From JARRRD01 sp037381085 (lineage in GTDB: Bacteria; Nitrospirota; Thermodesulfovibrionia; Thermodesulfovibrionales; UBA6898): 64,000 nucleotides of DNA. Shown one piece after another: positions 17,151 through 26,262 of the stretch (within the stretch, counting starts at the first letter, position 1; every line of letters begins with the position of its first letter). The translations under genes and the position numbers were made by a program. Location of the stretch: NCBI GenBank assembly GCA_037381085.1, contig JARRRD010000008.1, forward strand, positions 1 to 64,000. Direction: 5' to 3'. Under the pieces are notes generated by a model. That model ran no database searches and was not told where the DNA came from. It was given only the letters and a program-made list of their open reading frames with translations.

Positions 17151-17230
17151 AGCACGACCTCCATCGTAAAATAAGGACCGGAAACCGGCCCAAACATTCC
17201 AACCGTCAGTTTTGTCCGGAATTTAGTTAA

Positions 17231-17258
17231 AGTCTAGCCTGTTTTCAGGCAAAGTCAA
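17231..17258 (-). promoter_or_regulatory. promoter of the ferritin-like gene with inverted repeat in the spacer
   Basis: On the minus strand TTGACT (17258-17253) and TAGACT (17236-17231) are 16 bases apart. The spacer contains GCCTG-AAAA-CAGGC, a perfect 5-bp inverted repeat lying between the two hexamers. A regulator bound there would directly control polymerase, which suggests metal or redox control of the ferritin-like gene. Confidence 0.5.
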
Positions 17259-17323
17259 GGATACCGCCTCCCGGTACACTCCCGGCGAGGGATTAAGGGA
17301 CTTGACGTCCTGTCAAGGCAGAG

Positions 17324-19750
17324 TCATCCCTCCGCATAGCTGTAGTTCTTCTTCACTTCCAGTAACCCCACTATGCAGATAGTCACCAGGCAGACTGTAA
17401 CAAGCTGAGCAGGGCTGATGAGGGCGAAATGGAACCTTTCCCTCAGGAAGGGTGTGTAAATGCCGAGGAGCAGAAAGATGACCGCTGATACGGCCCACAC
17501 ATTGATAACCCCGTTCCTGAAGAGGCCTTTCGAAAAAACCGGTTCGCTGTCAGAGCGCGAGATGAAGGCAAGGATGATGTGTCCGAAGATCCAGGCGGAA
17601 AAAGCGAACGTCTGTGTCTCTCCGAAACCGAAGTCCATATAGCGGGCGTAGAAATAGGCAGACATGACCGCCGAAAACAGGACGAGCCCGTTCAGGAAGA
17701 TTTTTTTCACCACTCTGCCGTTGAAGACGTCCTCCCGCGGGTTGCGCGGCGGACGGTGATAAACATCGGATTCCTTGGGCTCGGCTACGAATCCGGCCGA
17801 CGCGGCGAGGTCCATGAACAGCTCGAGGACGATAATCTGGATCGGGCTGAAGGGCATGGGGACCCCCAAAACAACCGGCAGGAGAAAGATCATGACAAGG
17901 GCGGCCTTTACGGAAAGATAATAGGTAACCCCTTTTCGGAGGTTGTCGAAAAATTTCCTCCCCTCGAAAATCCCCTGCGTAATGGTAACGTAATTATCAT
18001 CAGCAAGGACCACGTCCGCCGCGTCCTTGGCCACGTCCGTTCCCCTGACGCCCATCGCTATCCCGATGTCGGCCCCCTTCAGGGCCAGGACGTCGTTAAC
18101 TCCGTCGCCGGTCACCGCCACCACTTCGCCGTTTCCCTGCAGCGCCCTGACGATGCGGTACTTATGCGCCGGGGTCGTCCTGGCAAAGACGGCGACGGCC
18201 TTCACCAGCTCCCGCAGTTCATCGTCCGTCGCCCCGTCGACCTCTTTTCCCGTCATTATCCTGTCGGCCTTTATGCCGATCTCGCCTGCGATAAAACCGG
18301 CCGTTCCCGAGTGGTCGCCCGTGACCATGATCGTCCTGATCCCCGCCGCGGCAGCAGCCGCTATCGTCTCCTTTACCCCCTTCCGCGGTGAATCCTCGAA
18401 TGCTATCAACCCCGCGAACGTCATCCCCTTCTCCACTTCAGGAAAGTCCAGCCCCTCTTCTCCCGGCTTGAGCTCACGGAAGGCGACCCCAATCACCCTC
18501 CGTCCTGTTTCCGTCTCCGCCCCGAGTTCATTCCTCATGTCGTCCGTTATGCCGTCGCAGGCGTCAAAGACTTCTTCGGGCGCTCCGCTCAGGAACAATT
18601 CATACCGGTCACCTTTCTTCCTTATCATCGCCTTCGTATTCCTGTTGCCGGCCCCGAGGTTCCTCTGGCGGAAGGCTTCGGAGGATGAAATATCCACTTT
18701 AAGCTTCTCCGCCGCATCCCTGATTTCCCTTTCCATCGGCAACAATATGTATTCCGAAAGCGAGCCAGCGGCCTTTGCAATAATCTCTTCCCCCTGCTCC
18801 GCAGGAATAAGTGAAGCGATTCTCATCTTCCCCTCTGTAATGGTCCCCGTTTTGTCCGTAACGATCACGGTGGCGTTTCCCATGGTCTCGGCCCCTTTCA
18901 GCCTCTTCACCAGGAAATTCCTCTTCGAAAGGGTGTAGGCCCCGAGTCCGAGGACCATGGTTATGATGATCGGCAGCTCTTCGGGAATAGTGGCAAAGGC
19001 AAGTGAAAGACCGGTCAGGACCATGGTCTTGATGTCCTGTCCCCTGAAGATCCCCAGAACAGGGATGAGGACGGAAAAGAACACCGCCACAAAGACCAGT
19101 TTGCCGGCGAGGGATTTCATCGCAAGCTGCAGGGACGTCCTCGGGGATTTCACCTGCTTCAGGATCCCGGCAATTTGCCCCAGTCTGGTATTTCCCCCGG
19201 TAACGGACACTTTGGCCTCACCTTCTCCGGCCAGCACTACCGTGCCGGCATAGACCTTGTCGCCGGCCTTCTTATCCTGCGGTAAAGACTCCCCCGTCAG
19301 GGTCGCTTCATCAACCTGAAGACCTATACCCTTCTCCACGACGGCATCGGCCGCGACATCGGCGCCCGGGGTGAGGACCAGGACATCGTCCGGCACGACC
19401 GTTTCGGTTGCTATCTCCGTGACCCTGCCGTCCCTGAAGACCCTGATGCCTGAGGCCGCTATCTTTTCGAGAGAGGCGATCGTCTTCTTCGCCCTGTACT
19501 CATTGTTCACCTCGGCAAGTATCAGCAACGTGATAACGGAGAAGATGGTAACGCTGTCCAGAACTCTGCCCCAAAGGCTGTAGAAGAAACCGACCACAAA
19601 CAGCAGCAGGATCATCGGCTCGGTCACTTCGTGGCCGGCGATCTTCAGAAAGCTGATTTTTTCGGGTTTATAAATCCGGTTGGGGCCTGCCTCCGAAATC
19701 TTCCTCCGTGCTTCCTCCGAGCTGAGCCCGCGCGTCTCTTGCTTGTTCAT
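17324..19750 (-). CDS. P-type cation-transporting ATPase (P2-like)
   Basis: An 808-residue P-type ATPase. It has an N-terminal cation-ATPase segment (LSSEEARRKISEAGPN), helices M1-M2, an actuator domain with TLTGESLP near 152, M4 with PEELP near 256-260 in place of the usual PEGLP, the phosphorylation motif DKTGT at ~298, the nucleotide domain, and the hinge VTGDGVNDVLALKGADIGIAMG near 545. Six C-terminal helices complete it. The shape is that of Ca2+/Mn2+/Mg2+ pumps of the P2 group, somewhat shorter than the usual ~880-900 residues. The PEELP variant leaves the ion uncertain. It is divergent from the S10 protein gene. Confidence 0.88.
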   Translation of the reverse strand: MNKQETRGLSSEEARRKISEAGPNRIYKPEKISFLKIAGHEVTEPMILLLFVVGFFYSLWGRVLDSVTIFSVITLLILAEVNNEYRAKKTIASLEKIAASGIRVFRDGRVTEIATETVVPDDVLVLTPGADVAADAVVEKGIGLQVDEATLTGESLPQDKKAGDKVYAGTVVLAGEGEAKVSVTGGNTRLGQIAGILKQVKSPRTSLQLAMKSLAGKLVFVAVFFSVLIPVLGIFRGQDIKTMVLTGLSLAFATIPEELPIIITMVLGLGAYTLSKRNFLVKRLKGAETMGNATVIVTDKTGTITEGKMRIASLIPAEQGEEIIAKAAGSLSEYILLPMEREIRDAAEKLKVDISSSEAFRQRNLGAGNRNTKAMIRKKGDRYELFLSGAPEEVFDACDGITDDMRNELGAETETGRRVIGVAFRELKPGEEGLDFPEVEKGMTFAGLIAFEDSPRKGVKETIAAAAAAGIRTIMVTGDHSGTAGFIAGEIGIKADRIMTGKEVDGATDDELRELVKAVAVFARTTPAHKYRIVRALQGNGEVVAVTGDGVNDVLALKGADIGIAMGVRGTDVAKDAADVVLADDNYVTITQGIFEGRKFFDNLRKGVTYYLSVKAALVMIFLLPVVLGVPMPFSPIQIIVLELFMDLAASAGFVAEPKESDVYHRPPRNPREDVFNGRVVKKIFLNGLVLFSAVMSAYFYARYMDFGFGETQTFAFSAWIFGHIILAFISRSDSEPVFSKGLFRNGVINVWAVSAVIFLLLGIYTPFLRERFHFALISPAQLVTVCLVTICIVGLLEVKKNYSYAEG

Positions 19751-20001
19751 GCGGCGGTTGATCTTCCTCCTTCAGGTGAGGCCTGGACTTCTTTCATTCC
19801 GGCGACGGCTGTGGCCGGCGTCTATGTATAATTAGCACATATCCGGTACACTTTCAACACACTGGCATCGCCGTCCACTCCCCTGAAATTTCACGAGGGG
19901 GAAGATGATCGGGGAACGGCTTTATGGTATATTGGAAAGAAAAAGAGGATTTTGCCCGTCACCCTAAAAAGTTTATGCCCGTGTCCGGAGACTTTACCGC
20001 C

Positions 20002-21546
20002 ATGAAAAAACTGGCTTTATTGATAGCGATTGTCTCACTCGCTGCAGGCCTGTTCCAGCCCGCTGCCCGGGCCGCTGACAAGAAAGCAGGAGGCCGGCCG
20101 GTCGCGGCCGGGGAAACACCTCCCGGCACGGCGCTGTCCACAAAGCTGTCGATAACGAAACACTCGATCAAACTCGGGAGCGGGATCCTCCGTTACACTG
20201 CGACGGCCGGTTACATGCATACGGGGACGGGCGATCAAAAGGCCGACATTTTTTTCGTTTCCTATGTAAGAGACGGAGTGGCAGACAGGAAGGACCGGCC
20301 GGTCACATTTGTATTCAACGGAGGTCCCGGCGCTTCCTCGATATGGCTGCATCTCGGGGCGATAGGGCCGAGGCGGATATCGAAGTTTTTCGAGGGAAAA
20401 CCCCTCTCTCCCCCATACTCCCTGGTCGACAATGAATATACATGGCTCGACCTGACCGACCTGGTCTTTATCGATCCTGTCGGATCCGGTTACAGCCACG
20501 CGGCTACCGCCAAAGTGACGAAAGATTTTTACGGCATGTCCGCGGACGCCGGGTCAATAGCGGAATTCATACAGCGTTATGTTACGAAAGAGGAACGCTG
20601 GCTTTCTCCAAAATTCATCGCCGGCGAGAGTTACGGCACTGTCCGGGCGGTGCTTCTTGCCGACAGGCTGCATGAGGCCTACGGCATGGATGTCAATGCC
20701 CTCATCCTGATCTCTCCGGTGCTCAATTTCCAGACATTTACTTTCGGTGAGGGCAACGACCTCCCGTACGTCTTGTTCCTCCCTTCTTACGCTGCTGCCG
20801 CCTCATATCATAAGAAGACATCCCTCACCCTCCTCCCTGATATCCGCTCGTCACTCCGTGAGGTCGAAGACTGGGCACTGAACGATTACATCGTCGCGCT
20901 GGCAAGAGGTTCGGCAATGACCGGAAAGGAACGGCAGAATGTTGTAAAGAAACTCTCGGCTTTTATGGGTCTTCCGGAGAAATATATCGAAAACAACAAC
21001 ATGAGGATCACCAGTGCTCATTTCATCAACGAACTGCTCTCCGACCGGAACCGGTTCCCCGGACTCCTCGACAGCAGGTATACCGGGACCAAACCTGCGG
21101 GCGACCTTTTCTACGACGACCCGACGATGGCCGGCACACTCGGCTTTTATGTCGCCGCAATGAACGATTACGCGAGGAGAGAACTGGATTACAAAAACGA
21201 CCTTCCCTATGAGTATCTCTCGAAGAAGGCAAACTGGTCGTGGGACTGGGGATCAGCCGTCCGCGGATATCCTGATGTTAGCGGCAGGCTCGGGAGACTT
21301 ATAAACAGGACACATTATCTGAAGGTTTTCATTGCAGCCGGGTACTATGATCTCGATGCCCCGTATTTCGCGACGGTGTATACAGTAACCCACCTGGGGC
21401 TGGAACCCGGGCTGAGGGATAACGTCACACTGAAATTCTACGGGGCCGGGCACCAGATGTACGACGACCTTCCGTCACTGAAGAAACTGCGCAGGGACAT
21501 ATCGGCCTTCATAACAAAAGTGCTGGCAGCCGGCCGAAAGAAATGA
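20002..21546 (+). CDS. exported serine carboxypeptidase-like protein (peptidase family S10)
   Basis: A ~514-residue protein from ATG 20002, chosen because a signal peptide begins there (KKLALLIAIVSLAAGLF, then ARA). The frame also opens upstream at 19924 without such a leader. S10 features are clear: oxyanion block FVFNGGPGASS near residue 110, the nucleophile GESYGT near Ser210, a late Asp (YYDLDAPYF near 450) and the catalytic His in GAGHQMYDD near 483. It is therefore probably a periplasmic or secreted carboxypeptidase that works at acid pH. Similar S10 proteins occur in several Gram-negative phyla. Spacing to the next gene is 50 bases. Confidence 0.85.
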   Translation: MKKLALLIAIVSLAAGLFQPAARAADKKAGGRPVAAGETPPGTALSTKLSITKHSIKLGSGILRYTATAGYMHTGTGDQKADIFFVSYVRDGVADRKDRPVTFVFNGGPGASSIWLHLGAIGPRRISKFFEGKPLSPPYSLVDNEYTWLDLTDLVFIDPVGSGYSHAATAKVTKDFYGMSADAGSIAEFIQRYVTKEERWLSPKFIAGESYGTVRAVLLADRLHEAYGMDVNALILISPVLNFQTFTFGEGNDLPYVLFLPSYAAAASYHKKTSLTLLPDIRSSLREVEDWALNDYIVALARGSAMTGKERQNVVKKLSAFMGLPEKYIENNNMRITSAHFINELLSDRNRFPGLLDSRYTGTKPAGDLFYDDPTMAGTLGFYVAAMNDYARRELDYKNDLPYEYLSKKANWSWDWGSAVRGYPDVSGRLGRLINRTHYLKVFIAAGYYDLDAPYFATVYTVTHLGLEPGLRDNVTLKFYGAGHQMYDDLPSLKKLRRDISAFITKVLAAGRKK

Positions 21547-21596
21547 GCGTCAGACTGATCTCGCGCCGTTTTGAAACGTTATGGTTAAAGTGAATA

Positions 21597-22151
21597 ATGT
21601 GGTCTGATACTTTTTTGGTCATGAAAGGACAGTTCGCTATCGTCCTTCAGGTCCTCCTGGGTGTCTCCGTACTCCTTTTCGGGCGAAAGCTTTTCTGGCT
21701 TTTTGTGGCCGCCGTCGGCTTCATCGCCGGCGTACTGCTGGCCGGCCTTCTTTTCCGGGGGGCCTCGGGCCCGGTAATACTCATCGTGGCAGCAGCCTTT
21801 GGGGTACTGGGCGCGCTGTTAGCCGTTCTGCTCCAGAGGCTGTCTATAGCGGTCTCCGGATTTATTGCGGGAGGATACGTATCCGTGGTTATGCTGCAAC
21901 ACTGGGGAAGGGGGACAAGCGCTCATTTATGGGTCCCTTTTCTGATCGGAGGAATTCTCGGGGCGCTTCTGCTCTCGATGATATTCGACCCGGCCCTTAT
22001 AGTACTGTCCTCTTTCATCGGGTCAGTCCTGGTCGTCCAGCCCCTCCCCATGAGCCCGGTACACGCGGGCCTGCTCTTCATCCTGCTGGCGGCGGCAGGC
22101 ATGATAGCACAGGTGGTCATGCTGAAACGTTCGCACAGGCGTTCGAAGTAA
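21597..22151 (+). CDS. hydrophobic membrane protein (DUF4203/TMEM198-like), function unknown
   Basis: A 184-residue protein made almost wholly of six or seven hydrophobic segments with repeated Gly-rich helices (VGFIAGVLLAGLLF, GFIAGGYVSVVML, VLSSFIGSVLVV). The pattern of paired glycine-zipper helices resembles DUF4203/TMEM198-type proteins. There is no catalytic motif. The start ATG at 21597 lacks a clear Shine-Dalgarno; ATG 21621 inside is an alternative. It lies between the S10 gene and a LysE gene on the same strand. Confidence 0.55.
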   Translation: MWSDTFLVMKGQFAIVLQVLLGVSVLLFGRKLFWLFVAAVGFIAGVLLAGLLFRGASGPVILIVAAAFGVLGALLAVLLQRLSIAVSGFIAGGYVSVVMLQHWGRGTSAHLWVPFLIGGILGALLLSMIFDPALIVLSSFIGSVLVVQPLPMSPVHAGLLFILLAAAGMIAQVVMLKRSHRRSK

Positions 22152-22175
22152 CCCGTTTTTAGGCCACCGATTGTC

Positions 22176-22181
22176 TATAAT
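22176..22181 (+). promoter_or_regulatory. -10 box placed for leaderless start of the LysE-family gene
   Basis: A perfect TATAAT lies 6 bases before the GTG at 22188 and no Shine-Dalgarno is present. This is the same geometry as the PilZ gene at 14462. No good -35 element is visible, so the call is tentative. Confidence 0.35.
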
Positions 22182-22187
22182 AGACGG

Positions 22188-22835
22188 GTGGTAAGAACAT
22201 ACGTCCTGCTCCTCATATCGGCATACTTCATGGGCTGCTTAGCGGCCATACCGGCCGGACCCGTACAGATCGAGGTAGTGAGAAGGTCGATCAACGGGCG
22301 GCTGAAATCCTCCCTCCTTGTCGTCCTCGGGGCCTTTCTCGTCGACGTCTTTTACGGCATCATCGCCTTTTTCGGAATCGCGCCTTTTCTTGAAGAAAAG
22401 AAAGTGATGGCAATGTTCTGGCTCGCGGGAGGCATCATCCTGGTTATAATGTCCGTGTTCGTGATCCGGCACCGTCCGAAGAAAGAAATTTCTTACGCCG
22501 ACACCCCGCGGAAAAGAAAGAGATGGGCGCTTCTGGGAGGAATTTCTCTTTCAATCATAAACCCCATGATGATACTGTGGTGGCTTTCAGCGGTTCGCAT
22601 TTTTGAGGACGTGGGGTTGATCAGGGAGTTCAACGCCGACATCGCACTTTCTTTTCTCGCTGCTGCCAGTATAGGGCTTGCATCCTATCTTACCGGCCTC
22701 GCCCTCTTTCTTCACTGGGTGAAGAAATTTATATCGGCGGCAAAGCTGCGACGCGTGAACCAGGTATTCGGCGTGTTTCTTCTGCTCATCGGATTATATT
22801 TCCTCTTCACGTCCGTTCACACCCTCTTCTTTTGA
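22188..22835 (+). CDS. LysE/RhtB-family exporter
   Basis: A 215-residue membrane protein with about six helices. The N-terminal block AAIPAGPVQIEVVRRSINGRLKSSL (read in parts near residues 18-42) is the family signature region. The second half includes GGISLSIINPMMILWWLSA near 118-136. LysE/RhtB proteins export amino acids or related small molecules. The start GTG is only 6 bases after a TATAAT box, suggesting a leaderless message. The gene is convergent with serS, and a dispersed repeat lies in the gap. Confidence 0.85.
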   Translation: MVRTYVLLLISAYFMGCLAAIPAGPVQIEVVRRSINGRLKSSLLVVLGAFLVDVFYGIIAFFGIAPFLEEKKVMAMFWLAGGIILVIMSVFVIRHRPKKEISYADTPRKRKRWALLGGISLSIINPMMILWWLSAVRIFEDVGLIREFNADIALSFLAAASIGLASYLTGLALFLHWVKKFISAAKLRRVNQVFGVFLLLIGLYFLFTSVHTLFF

Positions 22836-22886
22836 GACTGCCCGGGAGGGGCCTGCCAGCCATTTCCCGGAGATCACCAGACGTCA

Positions 22887-22950
22887 GGTCCTCATTCATG
22901 TGGAAGACAAATGGAATCATGTCGTCATTATAAGACTTTTTCGCCGCCCC
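22887..22950 (-). repeat. dispersed intergenic repeat, copy A
   Basis: Read on the minus strand, these 64 bases match 62705-62768 with about six mismatches, including GAAAAAGTCTTATAATGACG and CATGAATGAGGACC. Weaker similarity continues for ~40 bases beyond 22887 (GGAAATGGCTGGCAGG against GGAAATGGCCGGCAGA). It sits between two convergent genes. Confidence 0.8.
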
Positions 22951-22981
22951 TTACAGGCTGTCTTGCAACGTCAGGGCGAGC

Positions 22982-24262
22982 TTATCCCGGCTCAGGGTAG
23001 CCGATGCGGTCCATCCCCATGTATGGCCTGAGGACAGGCGGGACAACGACAGATCCGTCTTTCTGCTGGTAGTTTTCCAGGACCGCCACGAGGGTCCTGC
23101 CTATGGCCAGGCCCGACCCGTTCAGGGTATGCAGGAATTCTGTGCCCTTTTTCCCATCTCGCTTGAACCTTATATTCGCCCTTCTGGCCTGAAAATCCAC
23201 GAAATTCGAACAGGAGGATATTTCCCTGTAACGGTTCTGCCCCGGGAGCCAGACCTCCAGGTCGTAAGTCTTCGCCGATGAAAAGCCGATGTCGCCGGTG
23301 CAGAGTGTAACCACCCTGTAGGGGAGGCCGAGTCTCTGGAGGATGTCTTCCGCATCGGCGGTGAGCTTCTCCAGTTCATCGTAAGAATCCTCCGGTTTCA
23401 CGAACTTCACGAGTTCCACCTTGTTGAACTGGTGCTGCCTGATGAGACCTCTCGTATCCTTCCCGTAGGAGCCCGCTTCGCGCCTGAAGCAGGGCGTATA
23501 GGCGGTATAGTACAGAGGAAGGTCCGCCTCCTTCAGTATCTCACCGCGATGTATGTTGGTCACAGGGACTTCCGCCGTCGGTATAAGATAGAACTCAGGG
23601 TCTGCAATCCTGAAGAGTTCCATCTCGAATTTCGGCAGCTGGCCGGTACCGGTCATGCTTTCCCGGTTCACCAGCACCGGGGGGAATACCTCTTTATACC
23701 CTTTTGAGGTATTGAGATCGAGCATGAAATTCATGAGGGCCCTCTCCAGTCTCGCGCCGGCACCTTTCATCAATGCGAACCGTGCGCCGGCTATCTTGGA
23801 CGCACGCTCGAAATCTATAATGTCCAGGGTCTCTGCAATATCCCAGTGGTTGAGGGGCTCGAAATCAAACTCTCCCGGCGTGCCCCACCTGCGTATCTCG
23901 ACGTTCCCGGTTTCATCCCTTCCCACAGGAACGGACTCATCGGGGATATTCGGGATTGTCAGCAGGAGCGCCCCCGTCTCTTCTTCAAGGGACCTCAGCC
24001 GTTCATCGAGAGATTTTATCCTTTCGGAGACGCCCTTCATCTCCTCCAGTTCGGCCGCCGCGTCTTCCTTCTGTCTCTTCTTCCGTCCTATCTCCTCCGA
24101 GACGACGTTCCTCCGGTTCCTCAGTTCTTCGGCCTCTTTGAGTACAGATATGCGCCTCTCGTCGATGGAAAGGAATTCCGGCAGAGGAAATTCATACCCC
24201 CTCTTTTTCAGGGCTTCTCTCACATGTTCAACGTTCTCTCTCACATACCGCGCATCGAGCAT
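22982..24262 (-). CDS. serS: seryl-tRNA synthetase
   Basis: A 426-residue class II aminoacyl-tRNA synthetase that charges tRNA-Ser and also tRNA-Sec. An N-terminal coiled-coil arm (about residues 28-100, rich in Glu/Lys/Arg) binds the tRNA long arm. The catalytic core has YLIPTAEVPV near 226, motif 2 with FRREAGSYGKDTRGL near 260-274, and motif 3 with GSGLAIGRTLVAVLEN near 380-395. Length is normal. The charged Ser-tRNA-Sec would feed SelA, encoded at 40263. A TATAAG box lies 5 bases before the ATG and an AAGGA about 10 bases before it, so the leader is very short. Confidence 0.97.
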   Translation of the reverse strand: MLDARYVRENVEHVREALKKRGYEFPLPEFLSIDERRISVLKEAEELRNRRNVVSEEIGRKKRQKEDAAAELEEMKGVSERIKSLDERLRSLEEETGALLLTIPNIPDESVPVGRDETGNVEIRRWGTPGEFDFEPLNHWDIAETLDIIDFERASKIAGARFALMKGAGARLERALMNFMLDLNTSKGYKEVFPPVLVNRESMTGTGQLPKFEMELFRIADPEFYLIPTAEVPVTNIHRGEILKEADLPLYYTAYTPCFRREAGSYGKDTRGLIRQHQFNKVELVKFVKPEDSYDELEKLTADAEDILQRLGLPYRVVTLCTGDIGFSSAKTYDLEVWLPGQNRYREISSCSNFVDFQARRANIRFKRDGKKGTEFLHTLNGSGLAIGRTLVAVLENYQQKDGSVVVPPVLRPYMGMDRIGYPEPG

Positions 24263-24359
24263 ACACTTATAGTCCTTTCCCGAATATGGAATATACTATA
24301 GTCCAAGAAGATAAAGAAATGAAGGTCACACAGGCTCACGCAGAGACCGGCATGAAATC

Positions 24360-25346
24360 CTAGTAAAACCCCATCGCCTCCCTGACAAGCGCCATGGTCT
24401 CCTGCGCCGCCTTCCTCGCCTTCCCGTTCCCGTGTTCCGCGATCTCTCTTAGACGGGCGGGATTGTCCAGCAGCTCCGCCCTTTTCGCCCAGATTGGCTC
24501 GAGTACCTTGAAGACATTCCCGATGAGAACTTTCTTGCAGTCGATACATCCGATGCCGGCCGTTCGGCAGCCTTCGGCCACCCGCTCCTGCTCCTCTTTC
24601 GTGGAGAAGATTTTGTGGAGCTGGAATACCGGGGACAGTTCAGGATTGCCGATATCCGTCCGCTTGACCCGGGCCGGGTCGGTAGTCATGGTCAGTATCT
24701 TACGCTCCACTTCCTTCGGTGTATCCGAAAGGTAGATGGCGTTGTCGTAGCTCTTGGACATCTTCCTGCCGTCCACGCCCGGGACCTTCGGGAATTCCGT
24801 CAGGAGTGCCTCGGGCTCCGGAAATACCTCCCCGTAAAAGTTGTTGAACCTCCTGGCGATCTCCCGCGATATTTCCAGATGGGGGACCTGGTCTACGCCC
24901 ACCGGCACATGACTGGCCCTGTAGATGATAATATCGGCAGCCTGAAGCAGGGGATAGCCCAGAAAGCCGTACGTCGCAAGGTCCCTTTCCTTGAGCTCCT
25001 GCTGCTTCTCCTTGTAGGTGGGAACGCGCTCCAGCCATCCCAGGGGGGTGATCATCGAAAGAAGGAGATGCAGCTCGGCATGTTCGAGTATCCGTGACTG
25101 TATGAATATCGTGCACTTTTCCGGGTCCAGGCCGGCCGCAAGGAAATTTACAAGCAGATCGTCGACCGATTCACGGACAGCCTTAGGGTTGGCGTATCCG
25201 ACAGTGAGGGCGTGCCAGTCTGCGATAAAGTAATAGCATTCATATTTCTCCTGCAGTCTGACCCAGTTCTGGATGGCTCCCACGAGGTTGCCGATATGAA
25301 CTTTGCCGCTCGACTGCATGCCGCTTAAAACTCTTTCCTCTTTCAT
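24360..25346 (-). CDS. trpS: tryptophanyl-tRNA synthetase
   Basis: A 328-residue class I synthetase that charges tRNA-Trp. The HIGH-type motif appears as GKVHIGN at residues 14-20 and the KMSKS loop as GRKMSKSYDNA near 195-205. GVDQVPHLE near 148 is part of the tryptophan and ATP pocket. Length fits the bacterial enzyme. The start ATG follows GGAGAG. It is transcribed in the same direction as the M50 protease gene upstream, with only 38 bases between, and ends ~100 bases from serS. Confidence 0.96.
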   Translation of the reverse strand: MKEERVLSGMQSSGKVHIGNLVGAIQNWVRLQEKYECYYFIADWHALTVGYANPKAVRESVDDLLVNFLAAGLDPEKCTIFIQSRILEHAELHLLLSMITPLGWLERVPTYKEKQQELKERDLATYGFLGYPLLQAADIIIYRASHVPVGVDQVPHLEISREIARRFNNFYGEVFPEPEALLTEFPKVPGVDGRKMSKSYDNAIYLSDTPKEVERKILTMTTDPARVKRTDIGNPELSPVFQLHKIFSTKEEQERVAEGCRTAGIGCIDCKKVLIGNVFKVLEPIWAKRAELLDNPARLREIAEHGNGKARKAAQETMALVREAMGFY

Positions 25347-25384
25347 GACTCTCCTTTGTTACCGACCCGATAGCTCAACATCCT

Positions 25385-26056
25385 CTAATAGTAAACCTTG
25401 AACAGCCGCAGGAAAAACCTGATAAAAGGCGTGATGAAGGCATCTGCGATGCCGGTATAGAGAAGTATAATAACAATGATAAACCCGTAAGGCTCGATCC
25501 TGCTGAAAGTAGCGGCCTGCCTGAGGGGAAGAAAACCGGTAAGCACCCGTCCTCCATCCAGGGGAGGAATGGGGATCATGTTGAACACGGCCAGTATCAC
25601 ATTGATGACGATGCTCGACGTAAATATCATAGCCAGCGGCCTGAACACCGTCTCGACAAGAGATGGGGATACGAAGGCGGCCGCGGGCACGATGACGCCC
25701 CTCAGAACAAGAAAGCTCAGAAAAGCAAGGATAAAATTCGTTATGGGGCCGGCTGCGGCTGATATCGCCATGTCCCTTTTCGGATCCTTGAAGTTCATCG
25801 GATTAATTGGTACCGGCTTCGCATAGCCGAACACGAACTTCCCGTGAGTCGCGACAATCAGTATAAAAGGAAGCAGGATCGTCCCGAAGATATCTATATG
25901 TGCTATCGGGTTCAGGGTAAGACGTCCCAGCATCTTGGCGGTGGGATCTCCCAGTTTGTTCGCCACCAGGCCGTGGGACACCTCATGGAAGGTTATCGCT
26001 ATCAGAACGGGCAGTGCCGATATCAGAAGCTGTCGTGCGATGTTAGCAGGATCCAA
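25385..26056 (-). CDS. site-2 protease-type membrane metallopeptidase (family M50)
   Basis: A 223-residue intramembrane zinc protease homologue. The metal motif HEVSH lies in the first helix region (about residues 24-28) and the third ligand block NMIPIPPLDGGRVL near residue 160. About five or six hydrophobic segments are visible. It is the minimal form without PDZ or CBS domains, common as a stand-alone gene beside trpS in several phyla. It would cleave membrane-embedded substrates; these are unknown. The start is TTG at 26056 behind AAAGGT. Confidence 0.9.
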   Translation of the reverse strand: MDPANIARQLLISALPVLIAITFHEVSHGLVANKLGDPTAKMLGRLTLNPIAHIDIFGTILLPFILIVATHGKFVFGYAKPVPINPMNFKDPKRDMAISAAAGPITNFILAFLSFLVLRGVIVPAAAFVSPSLVETVFRPLAMIFTSSIVINVILAVFNMIPIPPLDGGRVLTGFLPLRQAATFSRIEPYGFIIVIILLYTGIADAFITPFIRFFLRLFKVYY

Positions 26057-26091
26057 AATATCTTACCTTTGAGCCTTTTGAAGGAGTATTT

Positions 26092-26180
26092 GTTCGTCGT
26101 TCCCGCAAGCGAAGCGAGCCTGCCTGTCCGGCAGGCAGGCAGGTCGGGCATCTCGCAGCGGGTCTTCGCTGAAAGTCGCT
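26092..26180. repeat. palindrome-bearing intergenic repeat
   Basis: GCCTGCCTG (26118-26126) pairs perfectly with CAGGCAGGC (26132-26140) over a 5-base loop. The flanks (GTCGTTCCCGCAAGCGAAGC, then CGACCGGAATGACAA) look like the ends of a dispersed GTCATTCCGG-type intergenic element. A shorter relic with GTCATTCCGG on the minus strand and TGTCATTCTCGCC on the plus strand lies at 28035-28105, on the other side of the next gene. Confidence 0.5.
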
Positions 26181-26262
26181 ACGACCGGAATGACAAGCCT
26201 CTCCGGACTTGTGTCGTTATGTATAAACAAGACGCAGAAAAATACCGGTGACCGCCCCGACT

